Shown piece by piece: positions 10,240 through 22,577 of a stretch of DNA of 64,000 nt. How positions within the stretch are numbered: position 1 is the first letter of the stretch; each line of letters opens with the position of its first letter. Position numbers and translations under genes: made by a program. The notes beneath the pieces were generated by a model that saw only the letters and a list, made by a program, of their open reading frames with translations, was not told the DNA's origin and ran no database searches. Source of the stretch: Hemerocallis citrina (taxonomy: Eukaryota > Streptophyta > Magnoliopsida > Asparagales > Asphodelaceae); NCBI GenBank assembly GCA_017893485.1, contig CM030366.1, forward strand, positions 179,701,981-179,765,980. The letters run 5' to 3'.

Positions 10240-13200
10240 CAGAAATAAAAATTATTCCTGTCTAGCCAAATTACCCAGGTCGTTGTGGCAATAGCAATGT
10301 ACCACGCTTCTCTCATAGTTCTTTTCTGAGAAGCAAATTCGGACCCTACCCATAGGTCCTCGTACACAGTAGGTACTGACTTATCCCCAGGGCGCTGAGT
10401 ACCTCAACAAGTACCGCTTTGCTCCTAGGACACTATAAGAAGAGATGGTCTTTAGTTTCTAGGGTAGCGTGGCAGAACCCGCACCGAGAGTCCACATTCA
10501 GTTGGCGTTTAGCGAGATTTTCTCTTGTCAAAATCGCATCATTCAGCACCAACCATAATAAAACTTTGATTTTGAGAGGGGCTTTCGTTTTCCAGACAAC
10601 TCATGCCCACTTAGAGCACATCTCCTAAAGTGAATGCGGTTATACAGGGAGCAAACGGTGAACGTACCGTTCTTTTCCAGTCCCCAAGATTTTTTATCTG
10701 GACATTGAGAGCAGCTAATACCAGCATTGGTGATGTAGGTCTGGAGTTCTATGAGTCTGGTCTGGGAGCTCAGATAGAGAGATTGTTTAAAGGATGGTTT
10801 CCAGGTGCCTCTTTTCCAGGTTGCGGCCACCATGCAGTGTGGTTGTGATGCTCGATCATATAGGTCGGGGAACAGGGCTCTGAGTGTGTGATCACCACAC
10901 CACTTATCCCGCCAGGATTTGGTGAGTCTGCCATTACTGATAACTAATTTAACGCAGGTAATGAAGGGTTCGTATGCCTTAGCGATGCCTTTCTAAAACC
11001 AGGAGACACGTGGGCCTACCCTGAAGTCCAAATTTCTCGTTCCATTCCCATGCAAGTATCCTTTAACAAAATCTTGCCACCCTTCTCCATTAGGGTGAAA
11101 ACCCTTCCACCACCATTTACCTAATAGAGCAAGATTCATATCTCGAAGATCAATTATACCTAGACCCCCATGTATCTTTTTCATGCATGCATTCTCCTAT
11201 CTGATTAGGTGGTAGCCGCCCTAATCCGGGTCTGCCCCTTTCCGTAAAAATCGTTTTCGGGTCCGGTCAATTCTCTGAATTACCCAACGCGACATTTCAA
11301 AGAAGGACAAATAATAGGTTGGAAGATTTGATAGGACAAAATTAGTAAGTGTGACTCTCCCTCTCTGTGATAGAGCTTTACCTTTCCAGCCTGCAAGACG
11401 GTTCTCAACCTGGTCAATAATGGGTAGCCAATCAGTCTTTTTGAGTTTTCCGGGTCTTAGTGGCAATCCCAGGTATTGAATGGGAAAACTCTCTAAGGCA
11501 CAATTGAGAATTGTGGCATGTTCAAGTGCCTCCTTCGTTGTGAGGGCAATAGGGATGAAAGCACTTTTGTGAATGTTTACCCTGAGTCCAGACCAAGCTT
11601 CAAAACTATATAATATATCTTTGAAGGCGGTTGTTTCCCCGAGATTGCCATTACCAAATAGAAGAGTAACATCAGCATATTGGAGGATTGAGCAACCTTT
11701 TCGGTTTACTCTCTTGGCCACCAGTACGATCCACCCTGCTTTACCACAATTATCCATCATGGACCGAAGTACGTCTGCCAAAATGGTGAAGAGAAGTGGT
11801 GAGAGCGGATTCCCTTGTCTGAGGCCCCTTTTGCACGAGAATTGGTGTCCCGACACCCCATTTACTAAAATTGCAGTTCTGCTGGTGGTAAGCCATGTGT
11901 GGATCCATCTGATCCATCTAATCCCAAAGTCTCTTCCGGCAAGCGCTTCCAGGAGGCAGTCCCATTCGACCGAATCATAAGCTTTCTCGTTCAGTTTTAG
12001 GAGATAGCTCTTAGCATTCGAAATGTGACATTGATGGATAGTTTCTTCAGCCGTAGCCATACTATCCTAAATACATCGTCCTTAAATGAACTCCGTCTGA
12101 TCGTGGCTAATGAGACCATCCATCATCTTTCCCAGTCTATTAGTGAGAGTCTTGGTAATGATCTTGACAGAGCAGTTAAGAAGACTAATAAGGCGGTAAT
12201 CTCCCACTCGTCGGGAGTCTTCTTTCTTAGGAATTAGCACCACCTCCACAAAATTAATTCTCCCTAGTTTGAGCTTATGGTCGTAGAAGTCAGAGAACAT
12301 CCTCATCAAATCTCCTTTGATTTCCTCCCAGAATGTCTGATAGAAGATCATCGGGAAACCATCAGGACCTGGGGCTTTGTCTGTGCCAAGTTGTTGGACT
12401 GCCTCCCAGACTTCCTTCTCTCAGAAGGGAGCTTCGAGGTATTGCAGCATAAGTCCGGAGTTGCCCGTCGAATCCTGCTAGAAATCATGCCGGAGAGGGA
12501 CTCTCTGGTCAGCTTTGTGTTCAAAGAGCAGTTTGAAATGGGATTGGAATGTCATTCTGATATCCTTGTCGCCTTGGATCATTCTAGAATCTAAATGGAT
12601 CGAGTGTATGAGGTTAGATCTACGCCGGGCACTTGTTACTCAATGAAAGAACGCCATGTTTGCGTCTCCCTCTTTGAGCCACGAAATTCTGGACCGCTGC
12701 TGCCATTTGATTTCCTCTAGCCAATAGAGTTGGTCAATTTCCTATCTGGATTGGAGCAACCTATTCCACTCTTCCTATAGCAGATCTCTAGTTTCCTCAG
12801 TCTTCTCTAGTTCCTCAATTTCTTCAAGAAGGGAGTCTTTTGCCCTCCAAATCAGTGCAAATCTGGTCCGGTTTCATTTCCTAAGCTTGCACCTAAGCCT
12901 TCTGACTTTTTCACACCATATGGCAGTAGCTTCAATCTCCGTAGTGGGGCCAGACCAACTCTCGTAGACCATGTGGTGGAAGTCTTGGATTTCTAACCAT
13001 GCCTTCTCGAATCTAAACTTTGGTGATTTCTTGGGTTGAACTTCCCCGGAGGATAGGAGAATAGGTACATGGTCCGAGGTGGGTTTAGGTAGTGATTTAG
13101 CCGTAGACAACGTGAATTTGGTCTCTCAGTTAGTGGAGACCAAAATCCTGTCATGTTTCGCTAGAATGGGCGACGATTGCATGTTTGACCAAGTGAAGAG

Positions 13201-13734
13201 CCTATCAGAGATGGGAATGTCCACCAGTTCCAGATCCGTGATAATCTCATTAAATGCTTCCCGGTCAGAATCACTGGATCCTCTGCCTGTATGTTCTGAG
13301 GTGAATCTAGTGATGTTAAAATTGTCCCCACCACCCAGGGGTGTGGCCAGCGTGTTTGAATTGCTCTTAGCTCTATCCAGAAAACCATCCTAGCAACAGA
13401 AGTGCGGAACATAGACCACCGTAATTGACTGAGTTCACAGGTCGGCTTTACATTGAAGCAAGACCGCTAAAGAAAATTGCCCGTAGAGCTCGTCAAGACA
13501 ACAAAAAATATCGGGGTTAAGGCCTAGAGCGATACCCCCAGATGCCCCAACAGCAGGGGACATTCTCCATTCAGAGATTCGATTTCCCCCTACCCTACTA
13601 ACTCTAGACATGTGAGTAAGTTTTGTCTCTTGAAGACCCACAATGTTGGCCTTTGATTTGGCAATGACCTCCCTAACCATTTTCCGTTTGCCCTATGTAC
13701 CGAGGCCTCTAACGTTCTAGAATAGAGCCTCCAT
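10240..13734 (-). pseudogene. LINE ORF2: endonuclease, reverse transcriptase, zf-RVT; inactive
   Basis: ORF2 would nick the target and copy the LINE RNA in place. It starts at 13734 (MEALF-stop-NVRGLG, where WNVRGLG is usual). The endonuclease keeps IVGLQETKL (about 13600). The RT keeps VVLIPKKEDSRRVGDYR and ISLLNC (12250-12170), then KAYDSVEWDCL (about 11970), GLRQGNPLSPLLF (about 11820) and LPTYYLSFF (about 11300). The catalytic YADD is YADV at about 11680, which removes one catalytic aspartate. Downstream are GGLGIIDLRDMNLALLGKWWW (11180-11110) and a zf-RVT-like region (10830-10540, WGLEKNGTFTVCSLYN). REAWYIAIATTTWVIWL (about 10310-10265) marks the C-terminus. Many stops; not functional. 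Confidence 0.8.
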
Positions 13735-15815
13735 TAACTATGGTTAAGTAAGGGATCGTGACTCGCTTTGGTAGTCGAGTTCGAGTTAAGGTTAACCCTA
13801 TTGGTCTCCCATCCTCTAATTTTGTTAAGGAGGAAAGCGTTCCTATCAGTATTGGTAACCGCAAGACCACAAGTTTCGGCTAGCATAAAAATCTCAGCAT
13901 CAGTCATGAAATTAAAAATAGAAGCTAGGAAAGAACGTGTACCTCCGTCGCTTGTCTTAGCCGACTTAGCGACCGCAGCAATCTCTAAATAGTCGTCTAG
14001 GGATTCCTCAATAGCCCTCTTAGCAAATTTTTGAACCCTGAATCCTGTGCCATCCGATGGTTGTGAGTGTGGGAAAGTAGAGGGTACAAACTCCGGTGAG
14101 AAACCCGCAAGCTCTGCAACCAGTCCCTCAGAGTCAAGTAACTTTCCTTCTGAATAATCACAGTCATCGTCGAGATTTAGTCTATCATCTTGATCTTCTT
14201 CGTCTATTCCAGGAGGTGAGACGGGGATAATCTTAATTGGGCTTGAGTATACGGGCCCCTCTTTGGGAACAACAAGTTGTAGTTCTACTCCTTTTGACCT
14301 AGACCCCTCTTTGGGCCCATTTAAAATCTCCTTGTTTAAAATCCCCCCTACATCCTCCGATATACTAGGCCCATCAAGCCCATACCTCTTCGTAGGCCCA
14401 AGGTCCACGTTTAAAAATCCTTCAGATCTACGCCGCTCTCCATTATGAGCTCTCCTTCGCTCTGAGTCGAGATCAGGATACGCTACCCTGTTACTGGGGC
14501 ACATTTGGTTCATGTCTCTGACTCTTTTGTCAGAAGAGACTCCACATGGTGCCTTCCCATTGGTTGGCATTGCACACGATGCTTGGGGCGTTGTAATCGA
14601 AGGTGTTAGCGATGGCATCGAGATCTTTGGCGCTTCGATACTCTCTTCGTTGCTTTTACCCACACTCTTCCCCTTCAACTCATTTCCTCTTTGAGCATTC
14701 CCCTTTTCCTGTGCCTTTACCCCTAACCTTGTGCCTCTCTCATTTGGGACGGAGTCTCTGGCAGCGCTCCGTCCTTTGCTCGTCGTCTTTCCCAAAGTGG
14801 TAGTCTCCCTTATCGATTCTCGACCCAAAGCTACCAACTGTTGCCTTTTTGGATTTCGACTTTGCATGTCATTTTGCATGTCGTTTTCCAAGGTGCTTTT
14901 GCCATGTGTTGCTCTTGTATGGTCTGCCTCCACTCTCTGCTCCTCTCGCCGCTTTCACCCACCAACTTCGAGATGTTGACTGCCATTTTGGGCTTTCTTT
15001 TGCCCCTCCTTTCGAAGGGACTTTCCTCGAGCGTCGAGGCTACCCAAATCAGGTAGTGTGAGTAGATCCACCGTTTCCCTTCCATCTGGGCTGTTGGATT
15101 TGATGGTCAAGCCTCTTTCTCGACCATCATTGATCGGAGAAACTCGCCCTGGTTCTGATCCCTCCACCGTGTTCATGGCTATGCTCCTTTTCGCTTGCCA
15201 TTCTGATGAGCTCCCAATGCGCCCGCTCCACATCGTGAGACCCATCTAAGGTCAGATCCCACTGAGGTGAAACCACTTGCTTGTATGAACGGTTGTCTCT
15301 GAGCACAGATGAAGGAGTGGGGGAAGTATTGGCCGTATGCTCTGTCTTTGGCTCCGCTCGCTTGTCGAGCACGAACTGGATCAGGTACGACTTCTCGAAG
15401 GAGAATACCTTAGCAAACCGAGGCATCAAGGCGATGTCGGCACTCCTTATGAGTATCCTCGCCAACGCGATCATGAGCGGTATACTGTCTTCTCATCGAT
15501 CTCTTCGATGGAGCTGAAGTCAGCGACGATCTTTTGAAGGGCCTGCCTCTTCCAAAAGTGTAGAGGCACGTTGTGGATCCAAATTCAATACTTGTTGCCT
15601 TGTGGTAGCTCCGCTCAGAAACTGGGTGACCATGCAAAAAATTCCAATCTGAAATGGCCGAAGTCCACTGTTCCCATGCCAGTGACTTCGACCACCTTCT
15701 CCGGCAACGGGAAGGACACGAGGAATTGTAAGTGACACATTTTCTTCGCTACCCAGTCTCTGTAGGCCCTTATTGGCCCTACTTGGAAAAATGTTACCTC
15801 CTTGAAAATACAAGT
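13734..15815 (-). pseudogene. LINE ORF1 (DUF4283-like, nucleic acid binding), broken upstream, open downstream
   Basis: ORF1 proteins of plant LINEs bind the element RNA. The N-terminal part (15825-15130) is split over frames but shows a DUF4283-like core (FFQVGPIRAYRDWVAKK, then FRLEFFAWSPSF), followed by KVFSFEKSYLIQFVLDKR. The C-terminal 399 residues (14933-13734) are open, hydrophilic and low in complexity. They include the pair SPPGIDEEDQDDRLNLDDD and a final region MTDAEIFMLAETCGLAV followed by NKIRGW. The stop codon TAA at 13736-13734 shares its last A with the ATG of ORF2. I found no zinc knuckle in the readable parts. Confidence 0.65.
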
Positions 15816-16550
15816 ATGCCCCCAAATTTGCCCCAAACCATCCCCTCCCTCCGCCCCGTCTCCTTGACCACCACCACCCTCACTTTCCGCTCCTTCGCCT
15901 TTTCCTCCACTGAAGAATCCGCCGCCGCAAGCGCCACCGCCGCATCGAACCCCCTCTCCATGCTCTCTGCCCCCAATCCCCCCAGCGGCGCCCCCATCGC
16001 GACCCCAACGCCCCCACCTCCCCGATTCCACCTCCGTCGTCATCGGCGATCGGCTCCCCCTCCACAACTCCGTCCAGTCCCTCATCCGCGCTGGAAATCT
16101 CAATGCCACTGCCAAGATAGCCAGAGGGCGGTCTTTTCGAGGCAGAGGCCGATGGTGTTTACGCGTAATGCGGTGATGGCGTCCATGATGAGGGAGGACA
16201 GGTTGGAGGATGCGGTGGCATTGTTTTCCTAATTCTTGAATCAAGGGGAATATTGTGCCAAATATCGTCAGTTATAATATTTTGATCAATACGCACGACA
16301 ATGCTGGTGAGTTTTTTGTTAAGAGGAAAAGACCCTGTTTCGATTAAAAATGGTCTCATACTTGTATCCCATTTCATAACATTCTGAATAGAAACGGAAG
16401 ATTTTGTTTAGTTAGTTGTAACCATTTGATCCCGTTTTGATCAAGAAAGTTCTCATTTTGGTTAGAAAAGCGTAGCTTTTTTATAAAAGAAAATCCCATT
16501 TTGTTAGTTATAACATTTTCTGATTAATATGCACTGCGATGTGGGTGAGG
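15816..16550 (+). pseudogene. PPR gene fragment (GRP23-like), frameshifted, partly duplicated
   Basis: Reading begins at ATG 15816 with an S/T- and P-rich leader (SLRPVSLTTTTLTFRSFAFS), which looks like an organelle-targeting leader. Across one frameshift near 16130 it reads IGDRLPLHNSVQSLIRAGNL, then QRPMVFTRNAVMASMMREDR and, after a stop at about 16230, NQGNIVPNIVSYNILIN. The last segment is the classic PPR helix pair. The order and spacing resemble the start of GRP23-like PPR proteins of plants, which are RNA-binding organelle or nuclear proteins; that family call is from memory. Similarity ends near 16312. A second copy of the last segment (SYNI, then LINMHCDVGE after a shift) lies at 16505-16548, about 235 bp downstream. 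It is far too short and broken to work. Confidence 0.6.
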
Positions 16551-17148
16551 TATTCTAGAATTTTTTGAAGGACCCTGATACGAAAATGGCTACCTAATGT
16601 TTCTGTGAGAAATTGAGAATTTCTTAATCGAGAGTATCTAAAAAGATCCTTTTTTGAAAATATAAAAAGTTTAAATTAAAAAAAAAATAACTCTTTTTTG
16701 ATAAAATACAATGCCATTTTTCTATGGGGAGGGGTATTTTGATAATAAGATTAATATTCTCAGAAAATATATAGCTCAACCAAACATAGGAAATTAAGTT
16801 TCCAACTAACATTCCCAGAGATGTTTATGATCTACCAAACATATTTTATGATTCCTAGGAATCATACGGAGCCAAAAAAATATTCTTGTACCGATTGTAA
16901 ATGACAGAATGACAATTGGGTACTGATATGAGCCACAGTCGATGTGAGACACATGAAACAACCTATCTTTACTCATGGAACTTAAGTTTTGTCCAATGAC
17001 TCATCTAGCAATCCTAATTAGTGTTGCAGACTATATCCATTTGCCTTCATAGGCAGTGTAGATTAGTTGCTGTGCCATCTTAGGTTAATGAAACTATTGT
17101 TGTGGTAATGTTGGTTAAGATTGTCTAATATTATTTATTATTTATCAT
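16551..17148. other. Non-coding stretch between PPR fragment and solo LTR
   Basis: AT-rich, no gene seen. A segment around 16966-17000 (CATGGAAC..., TTTTGTCCAATGA) recurs with changes at about 33588-33615 and 37288-37310, so part of this DNA belongs to an unrecognised repeat. Confidence 0.5.
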
Positions 17149-17551
17149 GTTAGTGTTGAAATTTTTCCATCTAGAGGATCTTATTGAGTCTTCAAAACGA
17201 TCAACATAAACCACCAAGCAAATAATAGATCACACCAAACACACAAAATATACAAAAATTGTTCCGGTTGGGACTTTTGCCTTAATTCTGGGGAGGAAGT
17301 ACTGAGATGTTATTTCAACTAGAGAAGATACAAGAATATTACAACTCTCACAACGACCTTCTATCAAACCTAACTGGAACTTGCCTGCTGTTTACAATGG
17401 ATCAGAAATCGCTCACCTCTCAGATGAAATACTCTCTTCTTTTATTTGACACTCAATATAATCATATGGTTCTTGAAGCCATTACAATGAATATATAGAT
17501 TTAGAAAAACCATAGTTTAGATATCTTGATACAATACTATTCGATGCATAC

Positions 17552-18122
17552 TGTTGCTGCTGAAATCGGTGTGGGGGCAAACATATAGATTTGTGAATTC
17601 GAAGGAAGTTGAATAGTCAAACCTGAATGACTTCACCGGAGTTTGACCAGATCCTCTCGCCGTTAACCTGCAAAAAGTGCGAGACACCAGGGTTGATCCC
17701 GGTGACGCACCTTCTGATGCTCTTGTCAGTAATCTGAATGATTAAGAAAAGAGCTTTAACTGGCAAAAGATTGATTACCTGGTAACAGTGGGGGGAGAGG
17801 GGTATTTATAGCCGCCTTAGAAATCAGTTTTAGGATGAGATCAAATCCCTACTTCCCGATGAAAATGGATAGAAGTGGTTAGGATTGCTGATTAAGGATA
17901 ATCATAAATCTGAATCCCCTTCTATCCATTCGGACTGGGTTTCCTACGGGTTGGAACCCATACCCAGTGAGACGAATTCGTTTATGAGTTATTGGGCCTT
18001 GAAGAAAGGCCCAGTTCCCATTTCAGACTCACTTATAGGTGAAATTACTATTTTGCCCTTGAGCTTTAAGATCCGTGCCTGATTTGAACGGTTCCAATTT
18101 AACCCTATTTTAAACTATATCA
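17552..18122 (-). repeat. 3' LTR of Tat-1
   Basis: 571 bp, TG...CA on the plus strand as written (TGTTGCTGC ... TATATCA). A TATA box for minus-strand transcription, CTATAAATACC, is at about 17801-17811. The primer-distal end abuts the polypurine tract. Confidence 0.9.
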
Positions 18123-18559
18123 CGAGCCCCCCACTCCCGAAGGCTGAGTTTGATCAGTCTTTGAGGAGTAGTTTTACTGATTTAATGGCTTGCGGGGTTG
18201 TATCGAAGTCCAAATGAGGGGCTTCAGATCTTATATGAGGCAGGATGATGTTTTTCTGAGTTGGTAGCGCACTCAAGATTGTTCTTGAGCTCTTTTGGAT
18301 TTTTGGTGATTTTCCTTGATTTTTTAATTCATTTTTCGAATCATTTATTTAATTTTGCAAAGCGGTGATCTATTTTTCGAGAGCATTAATTAATTATTCT
18401 AAGCCATAATTATTTACCCAGAGGCTCAAAAATATTTCCCCGAGTTTATAATTATTTTTTGGAATTTTTAATTAATTTTCTTGAATTTTAAACATTTTTC
18501 GCAATTTTTAAATAAATAATTCGAATTTAATAAATAAAAAATAGATTTTTAATACCATT

Positions 18560-19960
18560 TATGATGTGGCGAGATCTGGACCGTCCATCAGCTAGGGGTG
18601 CGAATGTCTGAAGGATCTGACGGTTCGAGTAGCTCGGCAGCGCTTTTCTCTGTATGTAGAGGTCGGTGCCTCGGTAGCTCGGCGCTTCGTTTGCTGCCGA
18701 GCTACGTGGCTAGATCTGGAGCATCCATCATGGCACAAATCAAGATGCACAAGGCTCAGATCACGAGAAAACATATTTTTGTCGTTTTGTGGACGTGGCA
18801 AAATCTGAGTCGTTCATCAACTTTTGGCGCGAATCTTGGGACGATCTGACGGCCCAGGGACGTCGACGACATTTTCTCCAAATGTGGAGGTCGGTGCCTC
18901 GGTAGCTCGGCAGAGTGCCTCAATAGCTTGACGCTTCGTTTGCTGCCGAGCTATGTGGCTAGATCTGGAGCGTCCATCACGGCTCGAATCTCGATGCACG
19001 AGGCTCAGATCACGAGAAAACATATTTTTGTCATTTTGTGGGCGTGGCGAGATCTGAGTCGTTAATCAACTTTTTGCATGAATCCTGAGATGATCTGACC
19101 GCCCAGGGACTTCGGCGGTATTTTTCTCCAAATGTGGAGGTCGGTGCCCCGGTAGCTCAGTAGAGTGGCTCGGTAGCTCGGCACTTTGTTTGCTGTCGAG
19201 CTATGTGGCTAGATCTGGAGCATCTATCACGACACGAATCTCGATGCACGAGGCTCAGATCACGAGAAAACATGTTTTTTTTGTTTTGTGGGCGTGGCGA
19301 GATCTGAGCCGTTCACCAACTTTTGGCGCGAATCTTGGGGACGATCTGACGACCCAAGGACTTCGGCGGCATTTTTCTCCAAATGTGGAGGTCGGTGCCT
19401 CGGTAGCTCGGCGCTTTGTTTACTGTCGAGCTATGTTGCTAGATCTGGAGCATCCATCACAGCACGAATCTCGATGCACGAGGCTCAGATAACGAGAAAA
19501 CGTGTTTTTGTCGTTTTGTGGTCATGGCGAGATCTGAGCCGTTCATCAACTTTTGGCGCGAATCCTGGGACGATCTGACAGCCCAAGGACTTCGGCGGCA
19601 TTTTTCTCCAAATGTGGAGGTCGGTGCCCCGGTAGCTCGGCAGAGTGGCTCAGTAGCTAGGCGCTTCGTTTGCTGTCGAGCTACGTGGCTGGATCTGGAG
19701 CGCCCATCATGGCACGAATCTCGATGGACGAGGCTCAGATCACGAGAAAATGTGTTTTTGTCATTTTGTGGGCATGGCGAGATCTGAGCCGTTCATCAAC
19801 TTTTGGCACGAATCCTGGGACGATCTGACGGCCCAGGGACTTTGGTGGCATTTTTCTCCAAATGTGGAGGTCGGTGCCCCGGTAGCTCGGCAGAGTGGCT
19901 CGGTAGGGCGGAGTGGCTTGGTATTTCTTCCTCGGTAGCTCGGCGCTTCTATGGCTTCCG
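18560..19960. repeat. Tandem repeat block, six units of about 230 or 250 bp (Tat-1)
   Basis: Unit starts (GTGGCGAGATCTG or close variants) fall at 18566, 18795, 19044, 19294, 19524 and 19774. The steps are 229, 249, 250, 230 and 250, so two unit lengths alternate through a 20-bp optional segment (CGGCAGAGTGGCTCGGTAGC-like). Each unit holds GATCTGAGCCGTTCATC, ATCACGAGAAAAC and a CGGTAGCTCGG stretch. No coding function: the ORFs across it are by-products. The same modules occur in Tat-2 at 46266-48400 and 52140-52620. Confidence 0.85.
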
Positions 19961-20073
19961 AGCTATATGGTCGGTTCCTGGGGTGTTCCTGCCCTTCTGC
20001 ATTCTGCCGTTTAGCCTTCTTAACGGGCTTGAGTGGTGCCAATACGTTAGAAGCCCAAGCATTGCCTTCTTTT

Positions 20074-20272
20074 TACTATAAGTCTCCCCCCTCACCATTT
20101 CACCCACTCTTTCACTTTTCACTCTCAAGAATTTTTTGCTCTGAAGTCGCTTTGCTAGCGGTGATTTTTCGCTCTTGGGTGGTTGTGCTAGCTGTCGCGG
20201 CGTGGCAAGGCAATTTCCGGCGATCTATTCCGACCGAGAACGTCACATCAAGGCAAATATATATATTTTCAG

Positions 20273-20323
<51 letters not shown>

Positions 20324-20332
20324 CTTTTTGAG
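20074..20332 (+). promoter_or_regulatory. Putative promoter and leader of the Tat-1 antisense gene
   Basis: A TATA-like ACTATAAGTC lies at about 20076-20085, followed by a pyrimidine-rich leader with TTTCACTCTCAAG and GCTAGCGGTGATTTT, and then GGCAATTTCCGGCGA. The same leader features precede the antisense gene of Tat-2 (48560-48700). A (TA)n microsatellite at 20274-20322 sits directly before the start codon; Tat-2 lacks it. The transcription start is inferred, not shown. Confidence 0.4.
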
Positions 20333-22577
20333 ATGTCTAGATTGTCCTCGGGTAGCGAGGTTTCTTCCTCGGGAGGGCAGAGCGAGCAGAGGTTAGTAGC
20401 TCCGATCGTTCCGGAGGAGGGGGCAGAAGTGTTGAGCCGAGAGAGGGGGAACGAGATAATAAGGTCATAAAGGAGAAGGGGAAGAAGGTGGCTCAATCTG
20501 TGATTGTCGAGACAGTGGTAGAGATGGCCAGACGGGGAGGAGAGATGGGCCGGATGCCGATGGCAATCTCAGGCCATGGGGGGATCAGGCAGTATACCGA
20601 TGAACTACTGACGAGGGCCATTTATGGGAGATCAGAGGTGTACGAGGAGAACGAGCCGAAGGAGGTTACCAAGGTGGACGACATCGCCTCGGTTCTGACG
20701 GAGAGGGACCTGCTTTGGATACGGAAGAGCTTTGTAATTCCCCCAAAGTACACTCTGATCCTCCCCGGACCGGGGTGCGAGCATGCACGTCGTTCATGCC
20801 TGACACGTGCATTTTCGCCTACGATGCGCTAAATGCAGGCCTGCGCCTTCTCCTTCACTCCTTTCATGGCCGAAGTGCTTCGGTGTTTGGATTGAGCCCG
20901 ATCCAGTTCATGCCGAACATGTGGCGACACGTGCTTGGGTTTCTGGTTCAGTGCCAAACGGCAAAGGTGGAACCTCAGCTCGTCGTTCTCCGAAGCCTGT
21001 ATCAGATCAATCGGATGAGCAAAATCGAATACCGATACTACTTATCGCCACGGAAAGGCATCAAATTGATAGAGAATCCGGACTCTATCAAGTCGTGGAA
21101 GGGCAAGTATTTTCTGATCCGTGCCCCCTCGGCGTGGGACTTTCCGACCAGGTGGAAGGAAGACGTGCAGAAATGGGCGAAGGCCGAGCCGGTGTTGACT
21201 CCGGCCGAGGCAGAAGTTGCGGCGAAGCTAGTCGGCCTCCCGACCCTAAGCTGGAGGGATATGACCGAGGAGGTGCTCCATGGGTCGGGCCTTAGTTCGA
21301 TCGACCCGAGTATGCTCTGGACATCTTGTACTTCTGTTTAATTTCTATTCTTCGCGTATTTTGATCTTAACTTTGTTTCCTTTATTTGGCAGAGGCTCCG
21401 AACATAGACTTCAGGGCGATCATGGTCGAGCGCAACAAGGCTTCCGATGCCAAGAAGAGGAAGAGGACGAGCGCGGGACCTTCGTCTGGCCGACTGCCAA
21501 AATGTCTTCTGCCGCGGTCGAGACCGTCGACCTGGCGTCTCCTTAACGATCGGCCTCGGCTGTTGCTCTTCCTCAGCCGACCCCATCTGATCCTTTAGAG
21601 GAGGGCTTCTCTGTCTCGGTAGCATTGGCACTCGAGGCCCCACCCCTCACCGAGCAGGCTGAGGCAATTCTGACAGAGGGACACAAGAAGCTCTTCGTCT
21701 CCGACTGGCGAGTGATAACCACGATGGCTTCTTGGGGGACTCGGCCATGAGCATGCAGGCCTTGCGTCATCTCCGGACCCCGAAGGACCGAGTAGCGATG
21801 AAGGCGGGGACGACAGACAATGATGCTCTCGAGATAGCTCGGGCGACTATGTCGGTAAGTCTCTTAGTCGATTTTGATAACTCAAAAATTTTCTAAGTTT
21901 TTTGCTCAGTTTTTATCGCTTCTTTTCCTCTTTTGTTCAGATCACATGCCACTTCGGCCACCCCCTCGAAGAAATATGCCGAGCAGGAGAAGGAGCTGAA
22001 GTTCATGTGCGACTGGGACCGAGCGGAGAGGGCGAGGGTCGCGAAGCTGTATGAGGCGGAGCAACGCCGCTCGGACTCTTTGGCGGCACAGGTTGCCGAC
22101 CTGGAGGCGGCCCTGGCGCAGGCGAACGAGAAGGTCGCCTCGGAGGCAGCCAGGGCGGACGAGGAGAGGATAAAGGCGAAGAAGGCGCTGGAGGAGGTGA
22201 TACGGAAGAAGGCCGAGGCAGTGGAGGCGGCGAGGGCGGAGATAGAGGCCGAGGTGAAGAAGCACATGATGGCCAATATGGAGTAGTCCTATGCCACTGT
22301 GCTCGAGCACGTCGAGGATCGAGTCCCCGACTTCGACAGGTCGGGATACGGGCTGTGGGGTCTGGCTGACGAGGAGGGCCCTGAAGCCGATCAAGAGGCC
22401 GAGGACGAGGTGGAGGAGGAGCAGATAGGCGACGATGCTGTGGCCGATCCCGAGGCCGTGGTGGCAGAAAGAGGGGGTGACGAGGCCGTGGCCGACCCCC
22501 AAGCCGGAGCGGCAGTGGAAGGGGAGGTGACCACCGAGGAGCCTGTCACCGAGTTACCATCTAAGGTGGCCCCTTGA
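20333..22577 (+). pseudogene. Tat-1 antisense gene, exons 1-3 (Transposase_28-like domain, coiled coil), broken
   Basis: Homologous throughout to the intact copy at 48751-50971. Exon 1 (20333-21309) begins MSRLSSGSEVSSSGG, shifts frame twice, and keeps the core domain: LNAGLRLLLHSF, LSPIQFMPNMWRHVLGF, KIEYRYYLSPRKGIKLIEN and LPTLSWRDMTEEVL. This resembles the putative gypsy type transposon domain (Pfam Transposase_28 type) found in plants. A GT-AG intron at 21310-21392 joins in frame to EAPNIDFRAIMVERNKASDAKKRKR. A second intron, 21855-21940, leads to exon 3 (ATCHFG-like ITCHFG), a long Ala/Glu/Lys coiled coil (AEQEKELKF ... EVKKHMMANME) and an acidic tail. Lesions include a stop at 21546, a frameshift near 21965 and a TAG at 22285. 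Role unknown. Confidence 0.75.

Larger units (their letters stand above)
9400..15815 (-). mobile_element. LINE (L1-type non-LTR retrotransposon), degenerate, minus strand
   Basis: The minus strand carries an ORF1 with a DUF4283-like start and an ORF2 with endonuclease, reverse transcriptase and a zf-RVT C-terminal region, the standard plant L1 order. The 3' end is probably near 9400, where the minus strand reads ...AACAGGGTGGCCATAC followed by a short A-rich stretch (9397-9403). The 5' end lies just before 15816, where PPR-like sequence starts on the other strand. I did not find convincing target duplications. Several stops and frameshifts make it inactive. The 3' kilobase (9400-10260) is less certain and may include another insertion. 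Confidence 0.75.

Noticed and set aside
15615..16244. Long minus-strand ORF (209 codons) over the PPR fragment and LINE edge
   Set aside because: It is G/R-rich antisense of a GC-rich PPR leader for most of its length; only the last part overlaps real LINE ORF1.
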